Assembly: GCA_005889445.1 (NCBI GenBank) | Contig: VBGS01000009.1 | Span: forward strand, 1-16,260 | Length of the DNA: 16,260 nt | Direction of reading: 5' to 3' | Source of the DNA: Chloroflexota bacterium | GTDB lineage: Bacteria; Chloroflexota; Limnocylindria; P2-11E | Part shown: positions 6,199 through 13,088 of the stretch, one piece after another | Layout: each line of letters opens with the position of its first letter | How positions within the stretch are numbered: position 1 is the first letter of the stretch | Program-made: the position numbers and the translations under genes | Notes under the pieces: generated by a model | What the model was told of the DNA's origin: nothing | The model's input: the letters and a program-made list of their open reading frames with translations, nothing else | Database searches by the model: none

Positions 6199-7359
6199 GT
6201 GGACCGGGTGTACCTCGACCACGCCGCCACCACCCCGGTCGACCCCGCCGTCGCCGAGGCGATGGCGCGCACCCTGCGAGACGTCTCCGGGAACCCCTCG
6301 AGCATCTACGCGGAGGGGCGCGCGGCGCGAGCGGCCGTCGACCGGGCGCGCGAGCAGGTCGCCGCCGCGATCGGTGCGCACCCGACGGAGATCGTCTTCA
6401 CCAGCGGTGGGACCGAGGCCGACAACCTCGCGTTGCGCGGCGTGCTGAAGGCGCGTCGCGGCGAGCGCCACGCTCTAGTGACGACAGCCATCGAGCACCA
6501 CGCGGTGATCGACACCGCACACGATCTGGAGCGGCACGAGGCGGTGCGGCTGCGGGTCGTCGGCGTCGATGCGAACGGCGTCGTCTCCGTGGACGCGATC
6601 GGCGAGGCGATCGACGCGGACACCGCGCTCGTCTCGGTGATGCACGCGAACAATGAGATCGGCACGCTCGAGCCGGTCGCCGCGATCGGCGCGGTGTGCC
6701 GCGAGCGCGGCGTGAGCTTCCACAGCGACGCGGTGCAGAGCGTTGGAGCGCTCGACGTCGACGTTCGAAAGATCCCCGTCGACCTGCTGTCGGTGAACGC
6801 GCACAAGTTCTACGGGCCGAAGGGCGTCGGTGCCCTGTACGTCCGCAGCGGCACCCGGATCGCCACGATCCAGACCGGGGGTGGGCAGGAGAAAGGGCGG
6901 CGCACCGGCACCGAGAACGTCCCCGGGATCGTGGGCCTCGGCCTGGCCCTGGAGATCGCGGGACAGCGTCGGGCCACCGAGTCGCCGCGCCAGGCGCGAC
7001 TTCGTGATCGGATCATCGCCGGCGTTCGCGAGCGCATCCGGGACGCGGTCCTCACGGGCCACCCAAGCGAGCGGCTTCCGAACAACGCTTCCTTCTGCAT
7101 CCCGGGTACCCAAGGTGAGGACCTGATCGTCGCGCTCGACCTCGAGGGGTTCGCGGTTTCGAGCGGATCCGCGTGCACCTCGGGGGAGACCGAGCCGTCG
7201 CACGTGCTCCTCGCGCTCGGGCTGGACCGCGAGATCGCGAAGGGCTCGCTTCGGGTCACGGTCGGACGTTCCACGACCGAGGCCGACGTGGATGGGTTCG
7301 TCGCGGCGCTCGCGCGCGTGGTCACGCGTCTGCGAGACGCCGCGGCGGTGCCTGCGTGA
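6199..7359 (+). CDS. cysteine desulfurase (NifS/IscS family)
   Basis: A PLP-dependent enzyme that takes sulfur from cysteine as a persulfide; 386 residues. The family N-terminus VYLDHAATTPVDP follows the start directly. Other motifs are TSGGTEADNLA, HANNEIGTLEP, HSDAVQS, the PLP lysine K203 in NAHKFYGPKG, TGTENVPGIVG and the sulfur-carrying Cys326 in SGSACTSG. The frame is open to 6112, and an ATG at 6178 has purine-rich sequence only two bases away. I prefer GTG 6199 because it sits 7 bases after a -10-like TAGACT and begins the conserved region; GTG 6208 is also possible. The stop overlaps the mnmA start (GTGA), so sulfur is probably handed to MnmA, as with the YrvO-MnmA pair of Bacillus. 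A general Fe-S cluster role is also possible. Confidence 0.93.
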   Translation: MDRVYLDHAATTPVDPAVAEAMARTLRDVSGNPSSIYAEGRAARAAVDRAREQVAAAIGAHPTEIVFTSGGTEADNLALRGVLKARRGERHALVTTAIEHHAVIDTAHDLERHEAVRLRVVGVDANGVVSVDAIGEAIDADTALVSVMHANNEIGTLEPVAAIGAVCRERGVSFHSDAVQSVGALDVDVRKIPVDLLSVNAHKFYGPKGVGALYVRSGTRIATIQTGGGQEKGRRTGTENVPGIVGLGLALEIAGQRRATESPRQARLRDRIIAGVRERIRDAVLTGHPSERLPNNASFCIPGTQGEDLIVALDLEGFAVSSGSACTSGETEPSHVLLALGLDREIAKGSLRVTVGRSTTEADVDGFVAALARVVTRLRDAAAVPA

Positions 7360-8435
7360 GCGGCGATCGCGTCTTCGTCGCGATGAGCGGCGGCGTGGAT
7401 TCGTCGGTCGCTGCGGCGATCCTCAAGGAGCGTGGCGAGGAGGTCGTGGGCGTATGGATGCGCCTTGTTCCGGCGTCGGCCGATGTTGACGCGCCGCGCT
7501 GCTGTGGCACGGACGAGGCGGGGGAGGACGCGCGACAAGCGGCCGCGGTCCTGGGGATCCCGTTCTACGCGCTTGACTACGCCGATCTCTTCGGGGAGCG
7601 CGTCGTGGACCGGTTCGTCGATTCGTACGCGGCTGGCGAGACGCCCAACCCGTGCGTGGCGTGCAACGAGCATCTGAAGTTCGACGCGCTGCTCCGGGAT
7701 GTGGTCCGCAAGTTCGGCGGCACACGCCTCGCGACCGGTCACTACGCGCGTGTGCGCACCGACGCCGACGGCGGACATCACCTGCTCCGCGCGCGCCACG
7801 AGGCGAAGGATCAGTCCTATGCGCTCTACATGCTCGGCCAGCGCGAGCTGTCGCGGACCGTCTTCCCGATCGGCGAGCTACGCGACAAGGCGGAGACCCG
7901 CGCAATCGCCGCGCGCCTCGGACTGCCGACCGCGAGCAAGGCCGAGAGCATGGATGTCTGCTTCGCGCCGGGGGACTATCGCGACCTCGTCAGGCGTCGC
8001 GCCCCCGAAGCGTTCGTGCGCGGACCGATCGAGGACCTCGACGGCACCACCATCGGGACTCACGCGGGGATCGGCGCGCTGACCGTTGGACAGCGCTCAG
8101 GCGTGGGCGTCGCGACCGGAGAGCGCCTCTACGTCCTGCGGCTCGAGCCCGACCGCCGCGCGGCGATCGTCGGCACGCGCGAGCAGGTGACCCGGACGAC
8201 GTACGAGCTCGCGGACGTCAGCTTCGTCGCGGGCAGGCCGCCTGCGGACGAGTTCGAGACCTCCGCGGTCCTTCGGTACCGCGGCATCCCGCTTGCGGCG
8301 AGTGCGCGCGTGCACGGCAGCGACGCGACCCTGGAGCTTGCCGCCCCCGCGCTCGTCGCGCCTGGTCAGGCGGCGGTCTTCTACGAAGGCGATGAGGTCA
8401 TCGGGGGCGGCGTCGTAAGGCGTTCGTCCCGCTAG
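7356..8435 (+). CDS. mnmA: tRNA-specific 2-thiouridylase MnmA
   Basis: Installs sulfur at position 2 of the wobble uridine (U34) of tRNAs for Lys, Glu and Gln, using ATP and a persulfide donor. It is 359 residues, a normal length. The PP-loop MSGGVDSS is at residues 10-17. Catalytic Cys103 is in NPCVACNEHLKF, and the second active-site Cys202 is in SMDVCFAPGDY. GHYARV and KDQSYALYML are tRNA/ATP-site blocks. The C-terminal beta-barrel part covers about 250-355. The frame extends back to 7173, but that is antisense-quality sequence inside the desulfurase gene; GTG 7356, overlapping the desulfurase stop, places the PP-loop at the normal distance from the N-terminus. Translational coupling to the desulfurase links sulfur supply with use. 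The next gene starts 2 bases after the stop. Confidence 0.96.
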   Translation: MSGDRVFVAMSGGVDSSVAAAILKERGEEVVGVWMRLVPASADVDAPRCCGTDEAGEDARQAAAVLGIPFYALDYADLFGERVVDRFVDSYAAGETPNPCVACNEHLKFDALLRDVVRKFGGTRLATGHYARVRTDADGGHHLLRARHEAKDQSYALYMLGQRELSRTVFPIGELRDKAETRAIAARLGLPTASKAESMDVCFAPGDYRDLVRRRAPEAFVRGPIEDLDGTTIGTHAGIGALTVGQRSGVGVATGERLYVLRLEPDRRAAIVGTREQVTRTTYELADVSFVAGRPPADEFETSAVLRYRGIPLAASARVHGSDATLELAAPALVAPGQAAVFYEGDEVIGGGVVRRSSR

Positions 8436-8437
8436 CG

Positions 8438-9799
8438 ATGCGCGCGCTCATCCGCATCGCCGCGATCGCGGTGGCCGGCTCGGCGCTCTACTTCGCGGGC
8501 ATCGTCAACAGCATCGTCCTCGAGCACCCCGGCCACCCGGGCGCGCCGGCCGTCGTGCTCGCGATCGCCGCGGCGATCGTCGTCCTCATCGCCGCGCTCC
8601 GCGGGACCGGGCTGGGCGACGCGGCGACGGCGAGCCGTCGGGTCTGGGTCTTCCGCGGGATGTGGGCGTTCGTCTGCGTGATGGCGCTCGTGAGCTTTGC
8701 CTGGCTCTTCGGGATGCCGCGTAAACACTCCTACGACTGGACGCCATACCACAACGACGCCATCGCGCTGAACGAATGCGCGGCACGCCTGCTGATCGCC
8801 GGACGGAATCCCTATACGGATCTCGACCTCTTCGCCTGCTACGGAAGTCTCGGCATCGGAGCCGACCGGACGACGCCGCTACGACGCGGGCTCTTCGCGA
8901 ACGATGTGATCTATCCCAGCGATCAGGACATGGACATCGTCTGGGACCTGCGATCACGCGGCGAAGGGGCGAACGAGGAGTTCGTGTGGCGTCCCTCGTA
9001 TCCGGCGCTGTCGTTCGCGCTGCTCGTTCCGTTCGTCGGCGCCGGGATCGACACGAATTACCTGTACGTGCTGTGCCTGCTCGTCGCCATGGCCCTCGTT
9101 GTGTGGCGGGCGCCGTCCGGGCTGCGTCCCTTCATGCTCACCGGGTTGCTCGGCGCCGCGTCGCTCGCCGCATTCACGGTCGGCGGCAGCTCGGACCTCC
9201 TCTACGCGCTGCCGCTCGTCATCGCATGGATCTGGCGGGACCGCCGGTGGGCCGCGATCCCCTTTGGTCTCGCGGTCGCGACGAAGCAGATCGCCTGGTT
9301 CTTCGCGCCGTACTACCTGATCGCCGTCGCGACCGAGCGCGGCTGGCGCGCGGCGCTGCGCGATCTCGGGATCGCCGGCGCGATCTTCGCCGTGACGAAC
9401 GCGCCGTTCGTCGTGGCCGACCCGCGGGCATGGGTCCTGGGGGTGCTGACGCCGCTGCTCGAGCCGATGTTCCCGCGGGGTGCGGGCGCGGTCTTCCTCT
9501 CGACGAGCGGCGCGATCCCGCTGCTGCCCTCCGTCGTGTACGCGGGCGCGGAGCTGGCAGCCTTCGCGGTGTGCCTGGCGGTCGCGTGGCGCACCCGGCG
9601 CACGAGCCCCGAGCTCGGAGCTGTGCTCGCGGTCGTACCCCTGTACTTCGCGTGGCGGAGTCTCTTCTCCTATTTCTTCCTCCTGCCGCTCTTCGCCTTC
9701 GCGGCGGCGGCGCGGATGCCGCTGGGCGACCTCCTCGTCGACCGAGCACACCGGCTCGGCGCCCTGACGATCTTCGCCACGCCGTCACGCTCGGCCTGA
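8438..9799 (+). CDS. GT87-like (DUF2029) polytopic membrane glycosyltransferase, putative
   Basis: A 453-residue membrane protein with roughly ten or eleven hydrophobic segments. The layout resembles GT-C fold, polyprenyl-phosphate-sugar-dependent mannosyltransferases (GT87/DUF2029). A long outer loop after the early spans carries acidic residues (DWTPYHNDA, Asp100 and Asp107) and NPYTDLDLF. WRPSYPALSFALLVP precedes the middle spans, and the cytoplasmic-side block ATKQIAWFFAPYYL (Lys283) is characteristic. The donor and acceptor cannot be deduced; addition of a sugar to an envelope glycolipid or glycan is an inference. ATG 8438 lies 2 bases past mnmA, and the next gene begins immediately after the TGA, so it sits inside an operon even though its function is unrelated to tRNA thiolation. 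Confidence 0.7.
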   Translation: MRALIRIAAIAVAGSALYFAGIVNSIVLEHPGHPGAPAVVLAIAAAIVVLIAALRGTGLGDAATASRRVWVFRGMWAFVCVMALVSFAWLFGMPRKHSYDWTPYHNDAIALNECAARLLIAGRNPYTDLDLFACYGSLGIGADRTTPLRRGLFANDVIYPSDQDMDIVWDLRSRGEGANEEFVWRPSYPALSFALLVPFVGAGIDTNYLYVLCLLVAMALVVWRAPSGLRPFMLTGLLGAASLAAFTVGGSSDLLYALPLVIAWIWRDRRWAAIPFGLAVATKQIAWFFAPYYLIAVATERGWRAALRDLGIAGAIFAVTNAPFVVADPRAWVLGVLTPLLEPMFPRGAGAVFLSTSGAIPLLPSVVYAGAELAAFAVCLAVAWRTRRTSPELGAVLAVVPLYFAWRSLFSYFFLLPLFAFAAAARMPLGDLLVDRAHRLGALTIFATPSRSA

Positions 9800-10057
9800 G
9801 TGCCGCCGGCGATCGTCATCCTCGGCCTGGTCGCGGTCGGCGTGCCGGCCGGGGCCCGCGCGGCGTTCGGTCGACCTCGGGCGCTCGGGCGGGCGATGCT
9901 GCTCGCGGCGGCGGCAGCCGCGAGCGCGCAGGCGCTCGGTGAGCTGACGGGATCGTCTCTCGGCGTTCTTGGCGACGCGCAGCTGCTCTTCGCGGCGATC
10001 GGCGCGGCCGCGGCCGCCGCCGTCGTTACGGTCGCGGAAGGCCCCTCGAAGCGCTAA
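9800..10057 (+). CDS. small hydrophobic membrane protein (85 aa)
   Basis: An 85-residue Ala-rich protein with three likely membrane helices: PAIVILGLVAVGVPAGA near the start, AMLLAAAAAASAQAL in the middle, and LLFAAIGAAAAAAVVTVA near the end. No family is recognised. The GTG start directly abuts the TGA of the glycosyltransferase gene with no space, suggesting translational coupling; it could be a partner subunit of that enzyme, but this rests only on position. Composition is extreme (many Ala from GC-rich codons), so although the ORF is uninterrupted, its reality is less certain than that of its neighbours. Confidence 0.6.
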   Translation: MPPAIVILGLVAVGVPAGARAAFGRPRALGRAMLLAAAAAASAQALGELTGSSLGVLGDAQLLFAAIGAAAAAAVVTVAEGPSKR

Positions 10058-10085
10058 CGTCTAGTGCCACAAAGGGAGTAAGCGA

Positions 10086-10361
10086 ATGGGATTCATCATC
10101 GGTGTGTTGGTCGGCGCCGTCGGGGCGCTTCTGTACGCGCCGAGGACCGGCGACATGACCCGCGACGAGCTGAAGCAGCGCAGCGACGAGCTGAAGCGGC
10201 GCGCCGACGATCTCCAGCGCATCGCCCAGCGGCTGGCTGACGAGGCCGGCGTGAAGGGCCGCGAGCTCATCGACGAGGCAAAGCGCCAATGGGACGCGAG
10301 CGGGGGTCGAGCATCGCCGCGTGACACCACCTCCGGTGGAGGCTCCGACAAGCAGTCCTGA
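10086..10361 (+). CDS. YtxH-domain protein
   Basis: A 91-residue protein with the YtxH layout: a short N-terminal membrane helix (MGFIIGVLVGAVGALLYAP) ending in the family's YAPRTGDMTRDEL block, then a charged coiled coil to about residue 64 and a Gly/Ser-rich tail. Family members are often linked to envelope stress, but a precise role is not established. It has a good Shine-Dalgarno (AAAGGGAG, 10071-10078) 7 bases before the ATG, unlike many genes here. It follows the small membrane gene after 28 bases and ends about 25 bases before a terminator-like hairpin, so it is likely the last gene of the operon or a short unit of its own. Confidence 0.8.
   Translation: MGFIIGVLVGAVGALLYAPRTGDMTRDELKQRSDELKRRADDLQRIAQRLADEAGVKGRELIDEAKRQWDASGGRASPRDTTSGGGSDKQS
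10164..10247 (+). repeat. tandem 21-base (heptad) repeat inside the YtxH gene
   Basis: Four consecutive 21-base units encode DELKQRS, DELKRRA, DDLQRIA and QRLADEA. The first two are nearly identical in DNA (GACGAGCTGAAGC in both). At the protein level this is a heptad-repeat coiled coil; at the DNA level it suggests growth by tandem duplication, and length variation between strains would not be surprising. Confidence 0.75.
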
Positions 10362-10365
10362 CGCA

Positions 10366-10371
10366 TACAAT
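10366..10371 (+). promoter_or_regulatory. candidate -10 element for alaS
   Basis: TACAAT, one mismatch from the TATAAT consensus, just after the YtxH gene in an otherwise GC-rich region. Upstream, CCGACA (10345-10350) shares GACA with the -35 consensus, but its 15-base spacing is short. Transcription would begin near 10378-10380, placing the hairpin at 10386-10417 inside the alaS leader. Confidence 0.4.
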
Positions 10372-10385
10372 TTCGATCAGCGGGG

Positions 10386-10424
10386 AACGCGGGGAGCCGA
10401 GGCCGGCGCCCCGCGTTTTCGTTT
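10386..10424 (+). terminator. intrinsic-terminator-like hairpin before alaS
   Basis: A 9-base-pair perfect stem (AACGCGGGG at 10386-10394 with CCCCGCGTT at 10409-10417), with an A/G mismatch and a further GCC/GGC pairing inside, is followed by a T-rich run TTCGTTT (10418-10424). It could end the upstream YtxH transcript. Because a -10-like element lies just before it and a Shine-Dalgarno immediately after it, it may instead act as an attenuator in the alaS leader. No T-box consensus is present. Confidence 0.65.
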
Positions 10425-10430
10425 AGGAGG
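10425..10430 (+). promoter_or_regulatory. strong Shine-Dalgarno of alaS
   Basis: AGGAGG, the consensus ribosome-binding sequence. It lies 6 bases before an in-frame ACG (10437) but 21 bases before the first in-frame GTG (10452). No ATG, GTG or TTG occurs in frame at normal spacing, so this site decides the start question for alaS. Confidence 0.7.
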
Positions 10431-10436
10431 GTTGAG

Positions 10437-13088
10437 ACGGACTCAGCGAGCGTGCGAGAGCGGTTCATCAAGTTCTTCGAGGAGAAGGGCCATACGCGCA
10501 TGCCCAGCTGGCCGCTCATCCTCAAGGACGATCCGAGCGTCCTGTTCACGAGCGCCGGGATGCAGCCACTCGTGCCGTATTTCCTCGGAACCAAACAGCC
10601 CCCCGCCAAGCGGATCGTCGCGGTGCAGAAGGTCTTCCGGGCGACGGACATCGACGAGGTCGGCAACGACGGATACCACCAGACCTTCTTCGAGATGCTT
10701 GGCAACTTCAGCGTCGGCGACTACTGGAAGAAGGAAGCGATCGCGTGGGGCTGGGAGCTTCTGACCACCGTCTTCGGGCTCGATCCGAACAAGCTGGTCG
10801 CGACCGTCCACGTGAGCGACGACGAGGCGTTCGAGATCTGGACGAACGTCCTGAAGCTCCTGCCCCCCGAGAAGATCTACCGCCTCGGCGACGAGGACAA
10901 CTTCTGGGCGCCCGGTCCGACGGGCCTCTGCGGTCCGGACAGCGAGGTCTTCCTCGACAAGGGGCCGCAGCCTGGGATCGCCGAGCATGACTGCAAGCCG
11001 AGCGAACACTGCGGACGCTTCGTCGAGATCTGGAACTTCGTGTTCCAGCAGTACGACCGCAAGGCGGACGGGACGCTCGTTCCGCTCACGAAGAAGAACA
11101 TCGACACCGGCAGCGGTCTCGAGCGGCTCGTCCAAGTGATCCAGGGTGTGCCGGGCGACGTGTACCGCACCGACCTCTTCCAGCCCTACGTGAAGAAGGT
11201 CGAATCGCTGTCGGGCAAGCGCTACGGGAGCGATGCGCAGACCGACCGCTCGATCCGGATCGTCGTCGAGCACGCGCGCGCCGCCGCGTTCCTCATCGCC
11301 GATGGTATCCAGCCGTCGAACGAATGGCGCGGCTACGTCCTGCGGCGGCTCATCCGCCGGGCGGCGCTCCACGCGCGCCGGCTCGGTCTGCGGACCGGGA
11401 TCCTCGCGACGCTGGGCACCGAGGTCGTCAAGCACATGCAGCAGCCGTATCCCGAGCTCACGCGCGCTCGCGACCGGATACCCGAGATCCTCGGCGAAGA
11501 GGAAGCGAAGTTCGAGCGGACCCTGCAGAACGGGCTCGAGCAGCTCACCGGCGCGATCGACGCGGCGAAGGGCGCCGGCTACGCGTGGATCGACGGAGAC
11601 ACCGTCTTTCGGCTGTTCGACACCTTTGGCTTTCCGCTCGAGATGACCCGCGAGATCGCCGCGAGTGCCGGTCTGGAGATCGACGAGGCGGGTTTCCGCC
11701 GCCTCCTCGAGGCGCAGCGGAGTCGCTCGCGGGCGACGGCCAAGTTCACCCAGGACGCGATGCGCTTCGGCCAGTTCTACTCGAACCTGAAGGAGCGCGA
11801 AGGCCTGCGGAGCGAATTCACCGGGTACGAGGAGCTCGAGACCGAGGCGCGGATCGTCTCCCTGGTGATCGCTGGAACGCGCGTCGAGGAGGCGCGCGAG
11901 GGCGACGACGTCGAGATCGTGCTGGACCGCACTCCTTTCTATCCCGAAGGAGGCGGCCAGGTCGGGGATCGCGGGGACATCACCAGCGACGAGGGTCGCG
12001 CGATGGTCGCGGACACCCAGACCGCGGCGCCCGGCGTGATCGTCACGAGCGCGAAGGTCGTCGACGGTGTCCTGCGCACCGGCGCGCCGGCTCATGCGCG
12101 CGTGGATGCGGAGCTGCGCCACGACACGATGCGCAACCACACCGCGACGCACCTGTTGCATGCGACGCTGCGCCGGATGTTCGGTGAGGACGTCCATCAA
12201 GCGGGATCGCTCGTCCATGCGCCGAATCTCCGGTTCGACTTCACGTTCAACCGGGCGCTCACCCCTGAGGAGCTGCAGCGCGTCGAGGACGCGGTGAACG
12301 AGGCGATCCTCGACAACGCGGACGTGCGCGCGCGGGTCATGCCGCTGCAGGAAGCGCTCGCGTCGGGCGCGATGCACCTCTTCGACGAGAAATACACCGA
12401 GCAGGTGCGCGTGGTCGAAGCCGGCCCGTCTCGCGAGCTGTGCGGCGGCACCCACTGCCACTGCACCGGTGATATCGGCCTGTTCCTGATCACGAAAGAG
12501 GAGTCGATCGGCGCGGGCGTTCGGCGGATCGAGGCGGTCACCGGGCTCGGCGCGATCCGCGAGGTGCGCGACCTGCGGGAGCGCTCCGGCCGGGTGGCGG
12601 CGGCCCTGCGGGTCCCGGTCGCCAGGCTGCCTGAGGCGGTGATCCAGCTCCAGGAGTCACGCGAACGGCTCGAGAAGGAGCTCGTCGCGATGCAACGGAG
12701 CGGCGTCGACGCGATGGCGTCGACCCTCGTCACCACAGCCGAGACGATCGGCACCGCGAAGGTCATCGCGAAGAACATCGGGGATGCGGATCTCGATCAC
12801 CTGCGCAAGCTCGCCGACCGGCTCAAGGAAGGCATCGGGAGCGGCGTCGTGATCCTCGGCGGAGCGCGGGGCGATCGTGCCAACCTTTTCATGGCTGTGA
12901 CCAAGGATCTCGCGCAGCTCGTGAGCGCCGACGCCGTGATCAAGTCGGTCGAGTCGATCATCGACGGCCGAGGCGGCGGACGCGCGGAGAGCGCCTCGGC
13001 GGGCGGTAAGGCGCCTGCTCGCGTGTCCGAGGCGGTGGACGCGGCACGCGCGGCGGTGCGCGAGCGTTTCGACGGGAGACGTGGCTAG
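10437..13088 (+). CDS. alaS: alanyl-tRNA synthetase
   Basis: A class II synthetase charging tRNA-Ala, complete. Numbering from GTG 10452 (878 residues): the aminoacylation core begins RERFIKFFEEKGHTRMPSW, then VFRATDIDEVGND and motif 2, and motif 3 before RLIRRAALHARRLG. The editing domain has zinc/catalytic residues His563 and His567 (NHTATHLLH) and Cys664 and His668 (ELCGGTHCH). The C-Ala domain ends with GRGGGR near the C-terminus. The Shine-Dalgarno AGGAGG at 10425 points to ACG 10437 as start, giving MDSASVRERF, which matches the family's usual N-terminus; with GTG 10452 the protein loses five residues and the Shine-Dalgarno spacing is too long. I give the ACG start, with GTG 10452 as the alternative. 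The stop overlaps the next gene by 8 bases. Confidence 0.95.
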   Translation, partial: TDSASVRERFIKFFEEKGHTRMPSWPLILKDDPSVLFTSAGMQPLVPYFLGTKQPPAKRIVAVQKVFRATDIDEVGNDGYHQTFFEMLGNFSVGDYWKKEAIAWGWELLTTVFGLDPNKLVATVHVSDDEAFEIWTNVLKLLPPEKIYRLGDEDNFWAPGPTGLCGPDSEVFLDKGPQPGIAEHDCKPSEHCGRFVEIWNFVFQQYDRKADGTLVPLTKKNIDTGSGLERLVQVIQGVPGDVYRTDLFQPYVKKVESLSGKRYGSDAQTDRSIRIVVEHARAAAFLIADGIQPSNEWRGYVLRRLIRRAALHARRLGLRTGILATLGTEVVKHMQQPYPELTRARDRIPEILGEEEAKFERTLQNGLEQLTGAIDAAKGAGYAWIDGDTVFRLFDTFGFPLEMTREIAASAGLEIDEAGFRRLLEAQRSRSRATAKFTQDAMRFGQFYSNLKEREGLRSEFTGYEELETEARIVSLVIAGTRVEEAREGDDVEIVLDRTPFYPEGGGQVGDRGDITSDEGRAMVADTQTAAPGVIVTSAKVVDGVLRTGAPAHARVDAELRHDTMRNHTATHLLHATLRRMFGEDVHQAGSLVHAPNLRFDFTFNRALTPEELQRVEDAVNEAILDNADVRARVMPLQEALASGAMHLFDEKYTEQVRVVEAGPSRELCGGTHCHCTGDIGLFLITKEESIGAGVRRIEAVTGLGAIREVRDLRERSGRVAAALRVPVARLPEAVIQLQESRERLEKELVAMQRSGVDAMASTLVTTAETIGTAKVIAKNIGDADLDHLRKLADRLKEGIGSGVVILGGARGDRANLFMAVTKDLAQLVSADAVIKSVESIIDGRGGGRAESASAGGKAPARVSEAVDAARAAVRERFDGRRG

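Noticed and set aside
7173..7355. N-terminal extension of mnmA
   Set aside because: It would overlap the catalytic end of the cysteine desulfurase and place the PP-loop about 70 residues in, unlike the family.
10366..10436. T-box riboswitch controlling alaS
   Set aside because: The leader is far too short for a stem I and there is no T-box consensus; only a simple hairpin is present.
10443..12461. 672-codon open frame on the minus strand opposite alaS
   Set aside because: It is antisense to a complete, motif-rich alaS; its translation is Arg/Asp/Val-rich with no recognisable domain. Long antisense frames are expected in DNA this GC-rich.
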